Source of the DNA: Nitrosococcus halophilus Nc 4
GTDB taxonomy: Bacteria > Pseudomonadota > Gammaproteobacteria > Nitrosococcales > Nitrosococcaceae
Length of the DNA stretch: 64,000 bases
Assembly (NCBI RefSeq): GCF_000024725.1
Contig: NC_013960.1
Location: 1,820,261-1,884,260, forward strand
Direction: 5' to 3'
The notes below the pieces were generated by a model, which saw only the letters and a list, made by a program, of their open reading frames with translations, searched no databases and was not told the origin of the DNA. The position numbers were made by a program, and so were the translations under genes. Shown here piece after piece: positions 9,901-16,458 of this stretch. The number at the start of each line of letters is the position of its first letter. Within the stretch, counting starts at the first letter, position 1.

Positions 9901-12354
9901 GTGGTGAGATTGGAGGCGTTGCCGCTGACCCCGGCGGGGAAGGTGGACCGGCAGGGGTTGCCGGAGCCGCGGTGGTCAGCCGAGGGGTATGAGCCGCCGC
10001 AGACCGAGGCCGAGGCGGTATTGGCCCAGGTGTGGGGGCAGTTGTTGGGGGTCGAGCGGGTCGGACGCCAGGACCGCTTCTTTGAACTGGGGGGGGATTC
10101 CATTATTGCCTTGCAGGTGGTCAGCCGGGCCCGTCAGGCGGGCTGGTCGCTCCGTCCCCGGGACCTGTTCGAGCAGCCCACCCTAAGCGCCCTGGCCGCC
10201 GTGGTGCAACCGGCCAAGGCCAGTAATGCGGTCCAGGAGAGTTTGGTTGGTCCGCTACCTTTGACGCCAATCCAATCCCATTTCTTTGAGTTGCAGCCAC
10301 CTGTTCCCTCACACTGGAATCAGCATTTGTGGTTAGCTTTAAAGGTGCCGCTGGATGTGACGGCATTATCGGCGGCATTGCAGGCCTTGATGCGGCATCA
10401 TGATGCCTTACGTTTGCATTTCCGGCAGCAAGGGGGGCAATGGCAACAGTCATTTGTCGACCCGGCGGAGCTGAACAGCGAGCTCCTGTGGGTGCGAGCC
10501 GCTGAGGGCGAGGAGGAAGTGGAGCGGTGGTGCAACGAAGTTCAGCGCAGCCTCGATATTGAAACTGGAGAGCTGCTGCGGGCCCTGTATGTCAGCAGCC
10601 CCAGTCAGCCGGATCGGCTGCTGTTGTGCATTCACCATCTGGCCGTGGACGGAGTCTCCTGGCGTATTTTGCTGGAAGACCTGTTGCGTGCTTATCAACA
10701 GTACTTGGCCGGGGAGGCCATTGAACTGCCTGCCAAGACCCATAGCCTGCGGGATTGGTCCCAAGCGCTGTCGGCATGGGCCAAGACTGCACAGGCCGAG
10801 TCTCGTTTACCATTCTGGCAACAGCAATTCACAGAAACGACAAGCTGCCGGACCCCATTCGCAAAATGCGGTCACTGGACGATGATGTTGAGTAAGGCCG
10901 AGACCCAAAAATTGCTTTATCAGGCACCGGCGCAGCTCGATGTAAATGTCCCCGCTTTGCTCGTAACGGCGCTGGTGCAGGTATTGGCCGATGAGCGGCA
11001 ACCGCGAATCGCCGTAAATCTGGAAGGGCATGGGCGTACAGAGGAGGTCACCCCCCATCTGGATGTCAGCCGCACTGTGGGCTGGTTTACCAGCTTTTAT
11101 CCGGTAGCGCTGGAGTGGCAGCCCGATCTCCAACGTTGCATGGCCGGGGTGGCGGAACAGTTGCGCCGTGCCGATCAGGATGGCGGGATCAGCTATGGGG
11201 CGTTGCGTTATCAGGGCCATGAGAGTAGCCGTAGGCAACTGGCAGGGGCAGCCGCTGCTCCCGTCACCTTTAATTATTTGGGGCAGTACCGTTCCGATGG
11301 GCTGGAGCACTGGTTTTCGCCATTGCCCGGCGGCGGTGATCCACAGGCGCCGGAGAATCCCATGGCGGCACCCCTATCGGTCAACGCTCAAGTAGTGGCA
11401 GGGCAATTAAGTCTGGACTGGCTGTATAGCCAGGATCATTATAACCCTTTGCAGATCAAGCAACTGGCCCAGTGCTATAAGCAAGTGCTGCTTACCCTGT
11501 TGGAAACGCCGGTAAGTAACGTGCCCGCCGCGGCTGATCCCCGCTTGCTGGTTCCCTTGGCTGAGGCTTCATTGGAGCAACCGCCGGTGTTTTGTATTCA
11601 CCCGGTGACCGGTCGCGTCAATGGCTATCAGCCTTTAGCCATGGGTCTACAGGGGCATCGAACCCTGATTGGACTGCAATCCCGTAGTTTTGTGGATACC
11701 CTTTGGTTTGACCCTAGTCTCAGCCAGATGGCGGACCGTTATGTGGCAACTTTGCGCTACCGGCAACCGGTAGGGCCTTATTATTTGCTGGGTTGGTCAT
11801 TGGGGGGTGCCTTGGCCATGGAAATAGCCTGCCGGCTTGAACAAGCCGGCGAGGGTATCGCTTTTCTAGGCTTGTTAGATAGTTATGTGCCGGGATTCGA
11901 AATCCCTGAGGATCAGTGGACTTCTCCCCAGGCCCAGCAAAAGTTGGCAGACCATCTACGAATATTGTTACCGGGTGTGGCTGAGGAGGGTTTACAGCAT
12001 TGCCTGGCTCAGTTCAGCGAGTCGCAACCACGGCAATGGCCGGAGATCTTCTCGGCCTGGTTATCCACTCAGGGGGTTGATGCCGTGAGCGCAGAAAATG
12101 CCCAGCAACTCCTGTTTTCATGGGCTCTGGAACAGCATTACCGTCGGCTTTGTGACGGTTATACCTTGCCCTCGGTGAGCACAAAGGCACACGCCTGGTG
12201 GGCGGGTAAGCCGGAGGGTCGAGGCCAGCAGCTTCAGCAGGCCTTGCAGGAAAAGGTTCGATTGACCTTCAGTCGCATCGTTGCCGCAGATCACCTCAGC
12301 ATTGTCCGGGATGCTGAATGTCTCTCGGATCTGCATGAATCACTCCGAATCTAA
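6973..12354 (+). CDS. Non-ribosomal peptide synthetase, terminating module (C-A-PCP-E-TE)
   Basis: This 1,793-residue protein carries the final module. It has a condensation domain (about residues 45-470, PLAPAQRRLWLLHQM, HHIISDG), an adenylation domain (about 482-1000) identical in sequence to A1 of the preceding gene, a carrier with the GGDS signature (about 1042) typical of carriers before epimerases, an epimerization domain (about 1093-1510, HHLAVDG, DVSRTVGWFTSFYP) and a type I thioesterase (about 1535-1793, GWSLGG nucleophile near 1607, Asp in LLDSY, His in ADHLSIV). It overlaps the upstream NRPS stop by ATGA. By family knowledge it adds the last residue, epimerises it to D and releases the peptide. 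The shared A domain implies that the last residue equals the one chosen by A1. About 126 AT-rich bases follow before the next gene. Confidence 0.95.
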   Translation: MSLDKQALAQRFLALGDADQERFLAALREKSLRFDRLPIVKGKRSNRAPLAPAQRRLWLLHQMEPDNSAYHMVGAFELSGVVQSEALRGALADIQRRHEALRTRFVEIDGEPWQVIDEHPPLALTEQDMTDADSSTIEHLADDHAQAGFDLSRGPLLRIQLLRLTSQRWRLQVVMHHIISDGWSIGIFFKELEQAWRTRQAGNTEGLPALAVQYADYAIWQRAWLNAGERERQLAYWRDQLEPGQPPLLLPYDTPVADSDLRQAAAERLSLPVSLVTALRMLARECDATLFTVLLAAWQWALAVQSGRRDIPVGVPVANRNRPEIAPLIGFFVNTLVLRGQPDPAASVRDWVRQLHTRMLDAQDHQALPFDQLVEAIAPRRKPGETPLFQVLFNYQRRDAQAFEVLPGVTLRPLSQGVPHALFDLALDADEQADGQVSLTLTYAADRFKADTISRLLSMLEQALSGFTQDAQRPLGSLELLTPEQRERLKLWSGGSEAYGRGVTLAGLISAQAARRPESEALVSGEERVSYGELESRSERLGRWLRSQGVSAETVVGVLLERGVGMIESFLGILKAGGAFLPLDPDYPEERLGYMLRDSGVELLLSESGLAGRLPAVEGLRVVALDRLDYGAEESGDLAVPVHPEQLAYVIYTSGSTGQPKGVGVTQGGLSMHVQSIGERYGMGPEDVELHFASISFDGAVERWAVPLAFGSRLVIRDQGLWSAERTCQVLEEEGVTIACFPPSYVGPLLDWIEHRRPQLKVRSWTLGGEAFTRELYERLQRVLKPRRVLNGYGPTETVVTPLLWEADEGTAMSSAYAPIGTAVGARRLYVLDGELNRVPPGVSGELYIGGEVGLARGYWGRAGQTAERFLPDRWGAPGERMYRTGDWVRWRADGVVEYLGRVDGQVKLRGFRIELGEIETRLLALAQVREAVVVMRRGPGGERLVGYVAAPPEVEGERLRAALAGQLPEYMVPSQVVRLEALPLTPAGKVDRQGLPEPRWSAEGYEPPQTEAEAVLAQVWGQLLGVERVGRQDRFFELGGDSIIALQVVSRARQAGWSLRPRDLFEQPTLSALAAVVQPAKASNAVQESLVGPLPLTPIQSHFFELQPPVPSHWNQHLWLALKVPLDVTALSAALQALMRHHDALRLHFRQQGGQWQQSFVDPAELNSELLWVRAAEGEEEVERWCNEVQRSLDIETGELLRALYVSSPSQPDRLLLCIHHLAVDGVSWRILLEDLLRAYQQYLAGEAIELPAKTHSLRDWSQALSAWAKTAQAESRLPFWQQQFTETTSCRTPFAKCGHWTMMLSKAETQKLLYQAPAQLDVNVPALLVTALVQVLADERQPRIAVNLEGHGRTEEVTPHLDVSRTVGWFTSFYPVALEWQPDLQRCMAGVAEQLRRADQDGGISYGALRYQGHESSRRQLAGAAAAPVTFNYLGQYRSDGLEHWFSPLPGGGDPQAPENPMAAPLSVNAQVVAGQLSLDWLYSQDHYNPLQIKQLAQCYKQVLLTLLETPVSNVPAAADPRLLVPLAEASLEQPPVFCIHPVTGRVNGYQPLAMGLQGHRTLIGLQSRSFVDTLWFDPSLSQMADRYVATLRYRQPVGPYYLLGWSLGGALAMEIACRLEQAGEGIAFLGLLDSYVPGFEIPEDQWTSPQAQQKLADHLRILLPGVAEEGLQHCLAQFSESQPRQWPEIFSAWLSTQGVDAVSAENAQQLLFSWALEQHYRRLCDGYTLPSVSTKAHAWWAGKPEGRGQQLQQALQEKVRLTFSRIVAADHLSIVRDAECLSDLHESLRI
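8416..10095 (+). repeat. Near-identical adenylation-domain repeat, copy 2 of 2
   Basis: Second copy of the 1,680-bp block at 1943-3622, in the same orientation and in frame, 6,473 bp further on. The boundaries fall at ACCCCGGAGCAAAGG on the left and in the G-run of the carrier FFELGG motif on the right. Confidence 0.95.
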
Positions 12355-12405
12355 AATCAACAACACTTAAATGGGAAGCTTATATATAAAAATTTAAATT
12401 ATTAG

Positions 12406-12424
12406 TTTAATGATTATTGTTTTT
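12406..12424. promoter_or_regulatory. Weak Fur-box-like site upstream of the acyltransferase
   Basis: The AT-rich gap between the NRPS stop and the acyltransferase start contains TTTAATGATTATTGTTTTT. It matches the 19-bp Fur consensus (reverse orientation) at about 13 positions. It could drive the acyltransferase-hydroxylase-fhuF group separately from the NRPS genes. The low base complexity makes chance matches likely. Confidence 0.35.
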
Positions 12425-12480
12425 ATTTATATTATTTTTTTTAATAATTTTTCATGTTTTTCCCAGGGTGACCTTAAGTT

Positions 12481-13479
12481 ATGGCGGGTAATAAAGACAT
12501 TACCGTACCCCTACCTTCGGGGCGGCAGTTGACGGTTGAACAGACTGGTACGGTGCAGCGTTGCTTGTTGGAGGATAGACAATTACTCGGGGTGGAGGCG
12601 AATCCCGAACAGCCCCATAGGCTGCGGGTTTTCAGGACACCAGACTGTCTCAGTGCCCTGCGTTCAGCGAGCTATGCCCTGTTTGTCGGCAATCCCGCCG
12701 TAACCGTGCTGGTATTCGACAGGGCAGATGGCGTTTTAATTGATCCTGCCCTGATGTTTTGTCATGCCGCTCAGCAGTGGCACTTGTATCGGGATGCACT
12801 TTGGCAGTGGCCGGAACTTTGGTTGCAAGGTCACTCTCACTCGGTGGCACCTACCATTTATAGGATGGGCGCAAATGGCCATTACCATCCGCTTCGGCCA
12901 GCTCGGCCGGAAGGGGAGGTGTATCGGCGGTTTGATTATCAACTGGGCGCTTGGGTTTCGTTGCGTACTTTGGAGATTAACGAAGACTTGGAGCGGTTTC
13001 ACCGTTGGCAAAACAGTGAGCGGGTGGCTTGTTTCTGGGAGGAGCAGGGCACATTGGAACAGCACCAAGGCTATTTACAAAGGCTGTTCGATGATCCCCG
13101 AGTGCTTCCCTTGATTGGCTGTATCAATAATGAGCCCTTTGCCTATTTTGAAGTCTATTGGGCGAAAGAAGACCGGATTGCCCCTTACTATCAGGCCGAT
13201 GACTACGATCGGGGGATTCATATGCTGGTCGGAGAAGAAAGCCACCGCGGCCCCCATAAAGTGAAGGCTTGGTTAACGGCTTTATGCCATTACCTTTTTC
13301 TCGATGATCCGCGTACTCAGCGTATTGTTTCTGAGCCGCGTTTTGATAATCAAAAAATGATTAGTTATTTGCAAGCGTATCGTTTTGCAAAGATCAAGGA
13401 GTTTGATTTTCCCCATAAACGAGCTTCCTTGATGATATTGACGCGGGAAGCGTTTTTTGATCGCTGCACCCTGGGCTAA
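12481..13479 (+). CDS. GNAT acyltransferase for siderophore hydroxamate formation (IucB-like)
   Basis: This 332-residue protein resembles the IucB/Acetyltransf_8 family, which acylates the N-hydroxyl amine of hydroxylysine or hydroxyornithine using an acyl-CoA. The C-terminal half carries the recognisable part: a core with PFAYFEVYWAKEDRI, the DRGIHMLVGE strand and a RIVSEPRFDNQKMISYL segment typical of the CoA-binding fold. The N-terminal 150 residues are the more variable extension also found in such enzymes. It sits between the NRPS and an ornithine hydroxylase, so the expected product is an N5-acyl-N5-hydroxyornithine that is loaded onto the NRPS. The acyl group (acetyl, or another) cannot be read from the sequence. 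The ATG at 12481 follows an AT-rich leader with only a modest GGTGA ribosome site. Confidence 0.85.
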   Translation: MAGNKDITVPLPSGRQLTVEQTGTVQRCLLEDRQLLGVEANPEQPHRLRVFRTPDCLSALRSASYALFVGNPAVTVLVFDRADGVLIDPALMFCHAAQQWHLYRDALWQWPELWLQGHSHSVAPTIYRMGANGHYHPLRPARPEGEVYRRFDYQLGAWVSLRTLEINEDLERFHRWQNSERVACFWEEQGTLEQHQGYLQRLFDDPRVLPLIGCINNEPFAYFEVYWAKEDRIAPYYQADDYDRGIHMLVGEESHRGPHKVKAWLTALCHYLFLDDPRTQRIVSEPRFDNQKMISYLQAYRFAKIKEFDFPHKRASLMILTREAFFDRCTLG

Positions 13480-13517
13480 ATGCCGGAAAAAAACCGTTGT
13501 TCAAAGGAGCAAAGATA

Positions 13518-14819
13518 ATGAATTTTCAGACTTTAAGCTATGACGTGATCGGTATCGGCTTTGGTCCGTCGAACCTGGCTATTGCCATTGCCTTGGAAGA
13601 GCATCAGCAGGCTAACGAGGCGCCGTTGAATTGCTGCTTTATCGAAAAGCAACCCGCTTTTGAATGGCACGGTGGTATGTTGCTGGATAATACCCATTTA
13701 CAAGTTTCCTTCCTAAAGGACTTGGTGACCTTGCGTAACCCTAGCAGTCGATATTCTTTTATTAATTATCTGCATCAGCAGCGGCGCCTCGAATCTTTTA
13801 TCAATTTAGGCACCTTTTTCCCGAGCCGCCTGGAATACAATGATTATATGCGGTGGGCAGCCACAGCATTCAAGGATCGGGTCCATTATGGTGAAGAGGT
13901 GATTGCCGTTGAACCCTTAGAGGAGAACGGCAAGGTTGAGTGGTTGCAGGTAGTGTCGCGCCTCAAGGAGGGCGCCATTGAACATCGATATGCCCGGAAT
14001 GTGATTATCGGTATTGGTGGTTATCCCCGCATTCCAGAAGTATTTAAGTCACAAAAACATCCGCGAATTATTCATTCATCCCAATATAAAAATTGCCACT
14101 ATCGCTTTAGCCGGGTGGGCGAAAAACCGCGGCTGGCGGTTATCGGCGCGGGGCAGAGCGCGGCAGAGATTTTTAGGGATCTGATGGGCCGTTATCCCCA
14201 AGGGCGGATTGATTTGATCAGCCGCAGCCGGGCATTGCAACCCTCTGACGACAGCCCCTTTGTCAATGAGATATTTGATCCGGACTTCACCGACGAAATA
14301 TACCGCACGCCTAGGGAACAGCGACAATCATTCCTCCGTGCATTCAGCCATACCAACTACTCTGTGGTGGATTTGCCCTTGATCGAAGAGATTTATGAGC
14401 GACTTTATATGCAACGTATCACTGGGGATGTGCGGCATCGTTATTTCCCTTCCTGTCTCATCCAGGCAGTGAGCAGTTCAGAAGAACGACTGCAGATAAC
14501 GCTGTTCAATAAAAATACTGGCGTGCATAAGGAGGTGGAGTACGACGGCATCGTCCTTGCCACGGGCTATCAGCGTGATGGGCACCACAAGCTGTTGGAA
14601 GGACTGGAACCTTGGATGGTCTCCAGAACGGTGGAGCGCAGCTATCAGCTGCCCATGGCGAGCGGGTGCCAGGCGCGTGTATTTCTTCAGGGGTGTTGTG
14701 AAGAGACCCATGGTATTGCCGACTCCTTACTGTCAGTATTGGCGGTGCGCTCCAAAGAGGTGGTTGATTCCCTCTATATGCCTAATGAGTTAAAAGCCCC
14801 TTTGGAAAACACCGGCTGA
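13518..14819 (+). CDS. pvdA: L-ornithine N5-monooxygenase (PvdA-like)
   Basis: This is a flavin-dependent N-hydroxylating monooxygenase of 433 residues, the first enzyme of hydroxamate siderophore synthesis (FAD, NADPH and O2 convert ornithine to N5-hydroxyornithine). The FAD motif GIGFGPSNLAIAIALEE is near the N terminus, the NADPH motif GAGQSAAE is near residue 210, and the D(x)3(L/A)TGY-type signature appears as DGIVLATGYQRD near 350. Many blocks match the Pseudomonas PvdA pattern (VSFLKDLVTLRNP, INLGTFFPSRLEYNDYMRW, DDSPFVNEIFDP), so ornithine is a better substrate guess than lysine. I chose the ATG at 13518 because AAAGGAG lies 9 bases before it; an upstream in-frame TTG at 13497 would place that site inside the gene. 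It lies 38 bp after the acyltransferase. Confidence 0.92.
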   Translation: MNFQTLSYDVIGIGFGPSNLAIAIALEEHQQANEAPLNCCFIEKQPAFEWHGGMLLDNTHLQVSFLKDLVTLRNPSSRYSFINYLHQQRRLESFINLGTFFPSRLEYNDYMRWAATAFKDRVHYGEEVIAVEPLEENGKVEWLQVVSRLKEGAIEHRYARNVIIGIGGYPRIPEVFKSQKHPRIIHSSQYKNCHYRFSRVGEKPRLAVIGAGQSAAEIFRDLMGRYPQGRIDLISRSRALQPSDDSPFVNEIFDPDFTDEIYRTPREQRQSFLRAFSHTNYSVVDLPLIEEIYERLYMQRITGDVRHRYFPSCLIQAVSSSEERLQITLFNKNTGVHKEVEYDGIVLATGYQRDGHHKLLEGLEPWMVSRTVERSYQLPMASGCQARVFLQGCCEETHGIADSLLSVLAVRSKEVVDSLYMPNELKAPLENTG

Positions 14820-14825
14820 GCCTCC

Positions 14826-15596
14826 ATGGCAGCGATTCCCCCCTTGGCCCCGTTGTTTGAGGGAGTACTGGCTCCTTATGAATCGGTGTTGCGGCTACCT
14901 GATTCAGACCCGCGGGCGCGGCCGGCCAGGGATTTACTGCACTCTTCTACACTGAATGAGGTAATGGCGCAATATTGGCCCAATTGTCAGCATCAGGATC
15001 CGCGTGCTTTGCTTTCCGCCTGGAGCCAGTTTTATTTTTTGCGCCTACTACCGCCGGTGCTGGCAGCTAATCTGATAATGGGTTGGTCATTGCCGCTGGC
15101 ATTGGATGGCATGAATGTGATTATAGGTGGCAATGGATTGCCTGTCGCCTTCGTTTTGCCGGATGAGGGGAGACCTTTTGATGCCGGTGTGAGTGTGCAG
15201 GTCCGTTTCCAGGTGCTCAGCAAGCAGCATATGGCGCCACTCATCAGGGCTTGGTCATGCCAAACGGGGCTGTCGGAACGGGTCTTTTGGGGCAACGGGG
15301 GGCGCTATTTGGATTGGTTGCTCATGCAATTTCAAGAACTGGGGCAGCCTTCGCAGGTATGGGCACCCTTGCAGGATTGGCTAAACCTGCCAGAGGATTG
15401 GAATGGTGGGCGCAACCCCTTTTATCAATTATACCGCAATTGCCCCAGATTAGACCGGGAGCCACCCCATCGAGTTCGGCGTACTTGTTGTATTCGTTAC
15501 CGGTTATCCGGTATTTCTCTTTGCTCCGACTGTCCCCGCTCCTGCCGTTGCCAGCAATCCTCCCTTGAGACTGTCGGTGGCGTACGCCAGTTTTGA
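14826..15596 (+). CDS. fhuF: FhuF-family ferric siderophore reductase
   Basis: The 256-residue length is close to E. coli FhuF (about 260). The C terminus carries the family's iron-sulfur motif C-C-x10-C-x2-C, seen as CCIRYRLSGISLCSDC, which binds an unusual [2Fe-2S] cluster. The upstream part has the FhuF-type GWSLPLALDGMNV block. By family knowledge it is a cytoplasmic or inner-face protein that reduces Fe(III) in hydroxamate siderophores after import. It starts 6 bp after the hydroxylase stop, so it is probably translationally coupled. It converges on the phosphopantetheinyl transferase, with only 5 bp between the two stops. Oddity: after the cluster motif the tail has extra cysteines (CPRSCRCQQ). 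Confidence 0.88.
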   Translation: MAAIPPLAPLFEGVLAPYESVLRLPDSDPRARPARDLLHSSTLNEVMAQYWPNCQHQDPRALLSAWSQFYFLRLLPPVLAANLIMGWSLPLALDGMNVIIGGNGLPVAFVLPDEGRPFDAGVSVQVRFQVLSKQHMAPLIRAWSCQTGLSERVFWGNGGRYLDWLLMQFQELGQPSQVWAPLQDWLNLPEDWNGGRNPFYQLYRNCPRLDREPPHRVRRTCCIRYRLSGISLCSDCPRSCRCQQSSLETVGGVRQF

Positions 15597-15601
15597 CCCC
15601 T

Positions 15602-16306
15602 TTATTGACCAGCTTCGGCCTGAATAAGAATCCAGTTCAGGATCTGATCGCCCTCTTGGCGCCAATTAAACCGTAGAATTTTATCTTCTTTCCAGCGATG
15701 GGAGAGGGTTGTTAACAGACGGATATACTGTTCATCAATCAATTCGGCCTCATGAAAATAGAAAGGCTGACGGGTTAAGGGAAATAGCGCCTTAAAAAGG
15801 CTTTCTTTCACTGAAAAAGCCAAACTCACCCAATGTCTCCGCTGTGACCCTGACAGCTTATCCAGCTTGCTTTTTTCGTAAGGGGTCAGAATATCACCGG
15901 CTATTTCCTGTGCTTCTCCTTCAGGCAACACCCTTTCCAGATCTAATCCAATCCCTTGCCAATGGTGGCCAAGACCTACTAGTGCGGCAGCTTGGCCATT
16001 GGTATGGGTGATGGCTCCGGTTAGGCCCGTGGGCCATTGGGGTGCACGATTGGGCCCCATATCAGGGAACACAGGTTTGTGCTGCAGGGCTTTGATGGCA
16101 GCCCGGGCACAGATTCGCCCGGCCACATATTCGGCCTGACGTTGACTCACGGCCTGTTGGACCGAAGTGGGCAGTTCGAGCCCAAGTTGCTGGCAGTATA
16201 ACTGCGAAATAGGCAATTCATGGTATGGGCATTGGCTGAATACCAGGCCAGGACCCCATTGGGAGGTGGTTACGGGCCTGAATGGGGCGAAAACGGTATC
16301 GTGCAC
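15602..16306 (-). CDS. entD: 4'-phosphopantetheinyl transferase (EntD-type)
   Basis: This 234-residue protein has the Sfp/EntD signatures: GIGLDLERVLPEG (Mg-binding Asp and Glu) in the middle and FSVKESLFKALFP further on. The N-terminal part has the RICARAAIKAL block and GAITHTNGQAAALVG. It transfers the phosphopantetheine arm of CoA to the carrier serines of the NRPS proteins, making them active. It is transcribed on the opposite strand, back to back with the TonB receptor gene, and shares with it an AT-rich intergenic region holding a Fur-box-like site, so both are likely iron-repressed. Identification is firm. Whether it serves only this pathway is inference. Confidence 0.92.
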   Translation of the reverse strand: MHDTVFAPFRPVTTSQWGPGLVFSQCPYHELPISQLYCQQLGLELPTSVQQAVSQRQAEYVAGRICARAAIKALQHKPVFPDMGPNRAPQWPTGLTGAITHTNGQAAALVGLGHHWQGIGLDLERVLPEGEAQEIAGDILTPYEKSKLDKLSGSQRRHWVSLAFSVKESLFKALFPLTRQPFYFHEAELIDEQYIRLLTTLSHRWKEDKILRFNWRQEGDQILNWILIQAEAGQ

Positions 16307-16347
16307 AGGTATCTCTCATCATTGCGAAATTAGGTTGTTTATGTAAT

Positions 16348-16366
16348 TATAATGATAATTGTTATT
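16348..16366. promoter_or_regulatory. Fur-box-like operator between entD and the TonB receptor
   Basis: TATAATGATAATTGTTATT matches the 19-bp Fur consensus at about 15 positions, with the first 11 consensus bases after position 1 unbroken. It is placed 42 bp before the entD start and 93 bp before the receptor start, where it could repress both divergent promoters when iron is plentiful. Confidence 0.75.
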
Positions 16367-16458
16367 ATTTATTTTAATTTTATAAAAATAAATAAGTTTG
16401 TTATTTATAAGGATATGAACTCTGTTAATAACAAATAATTAAGGAGTGGTCTTTTACC

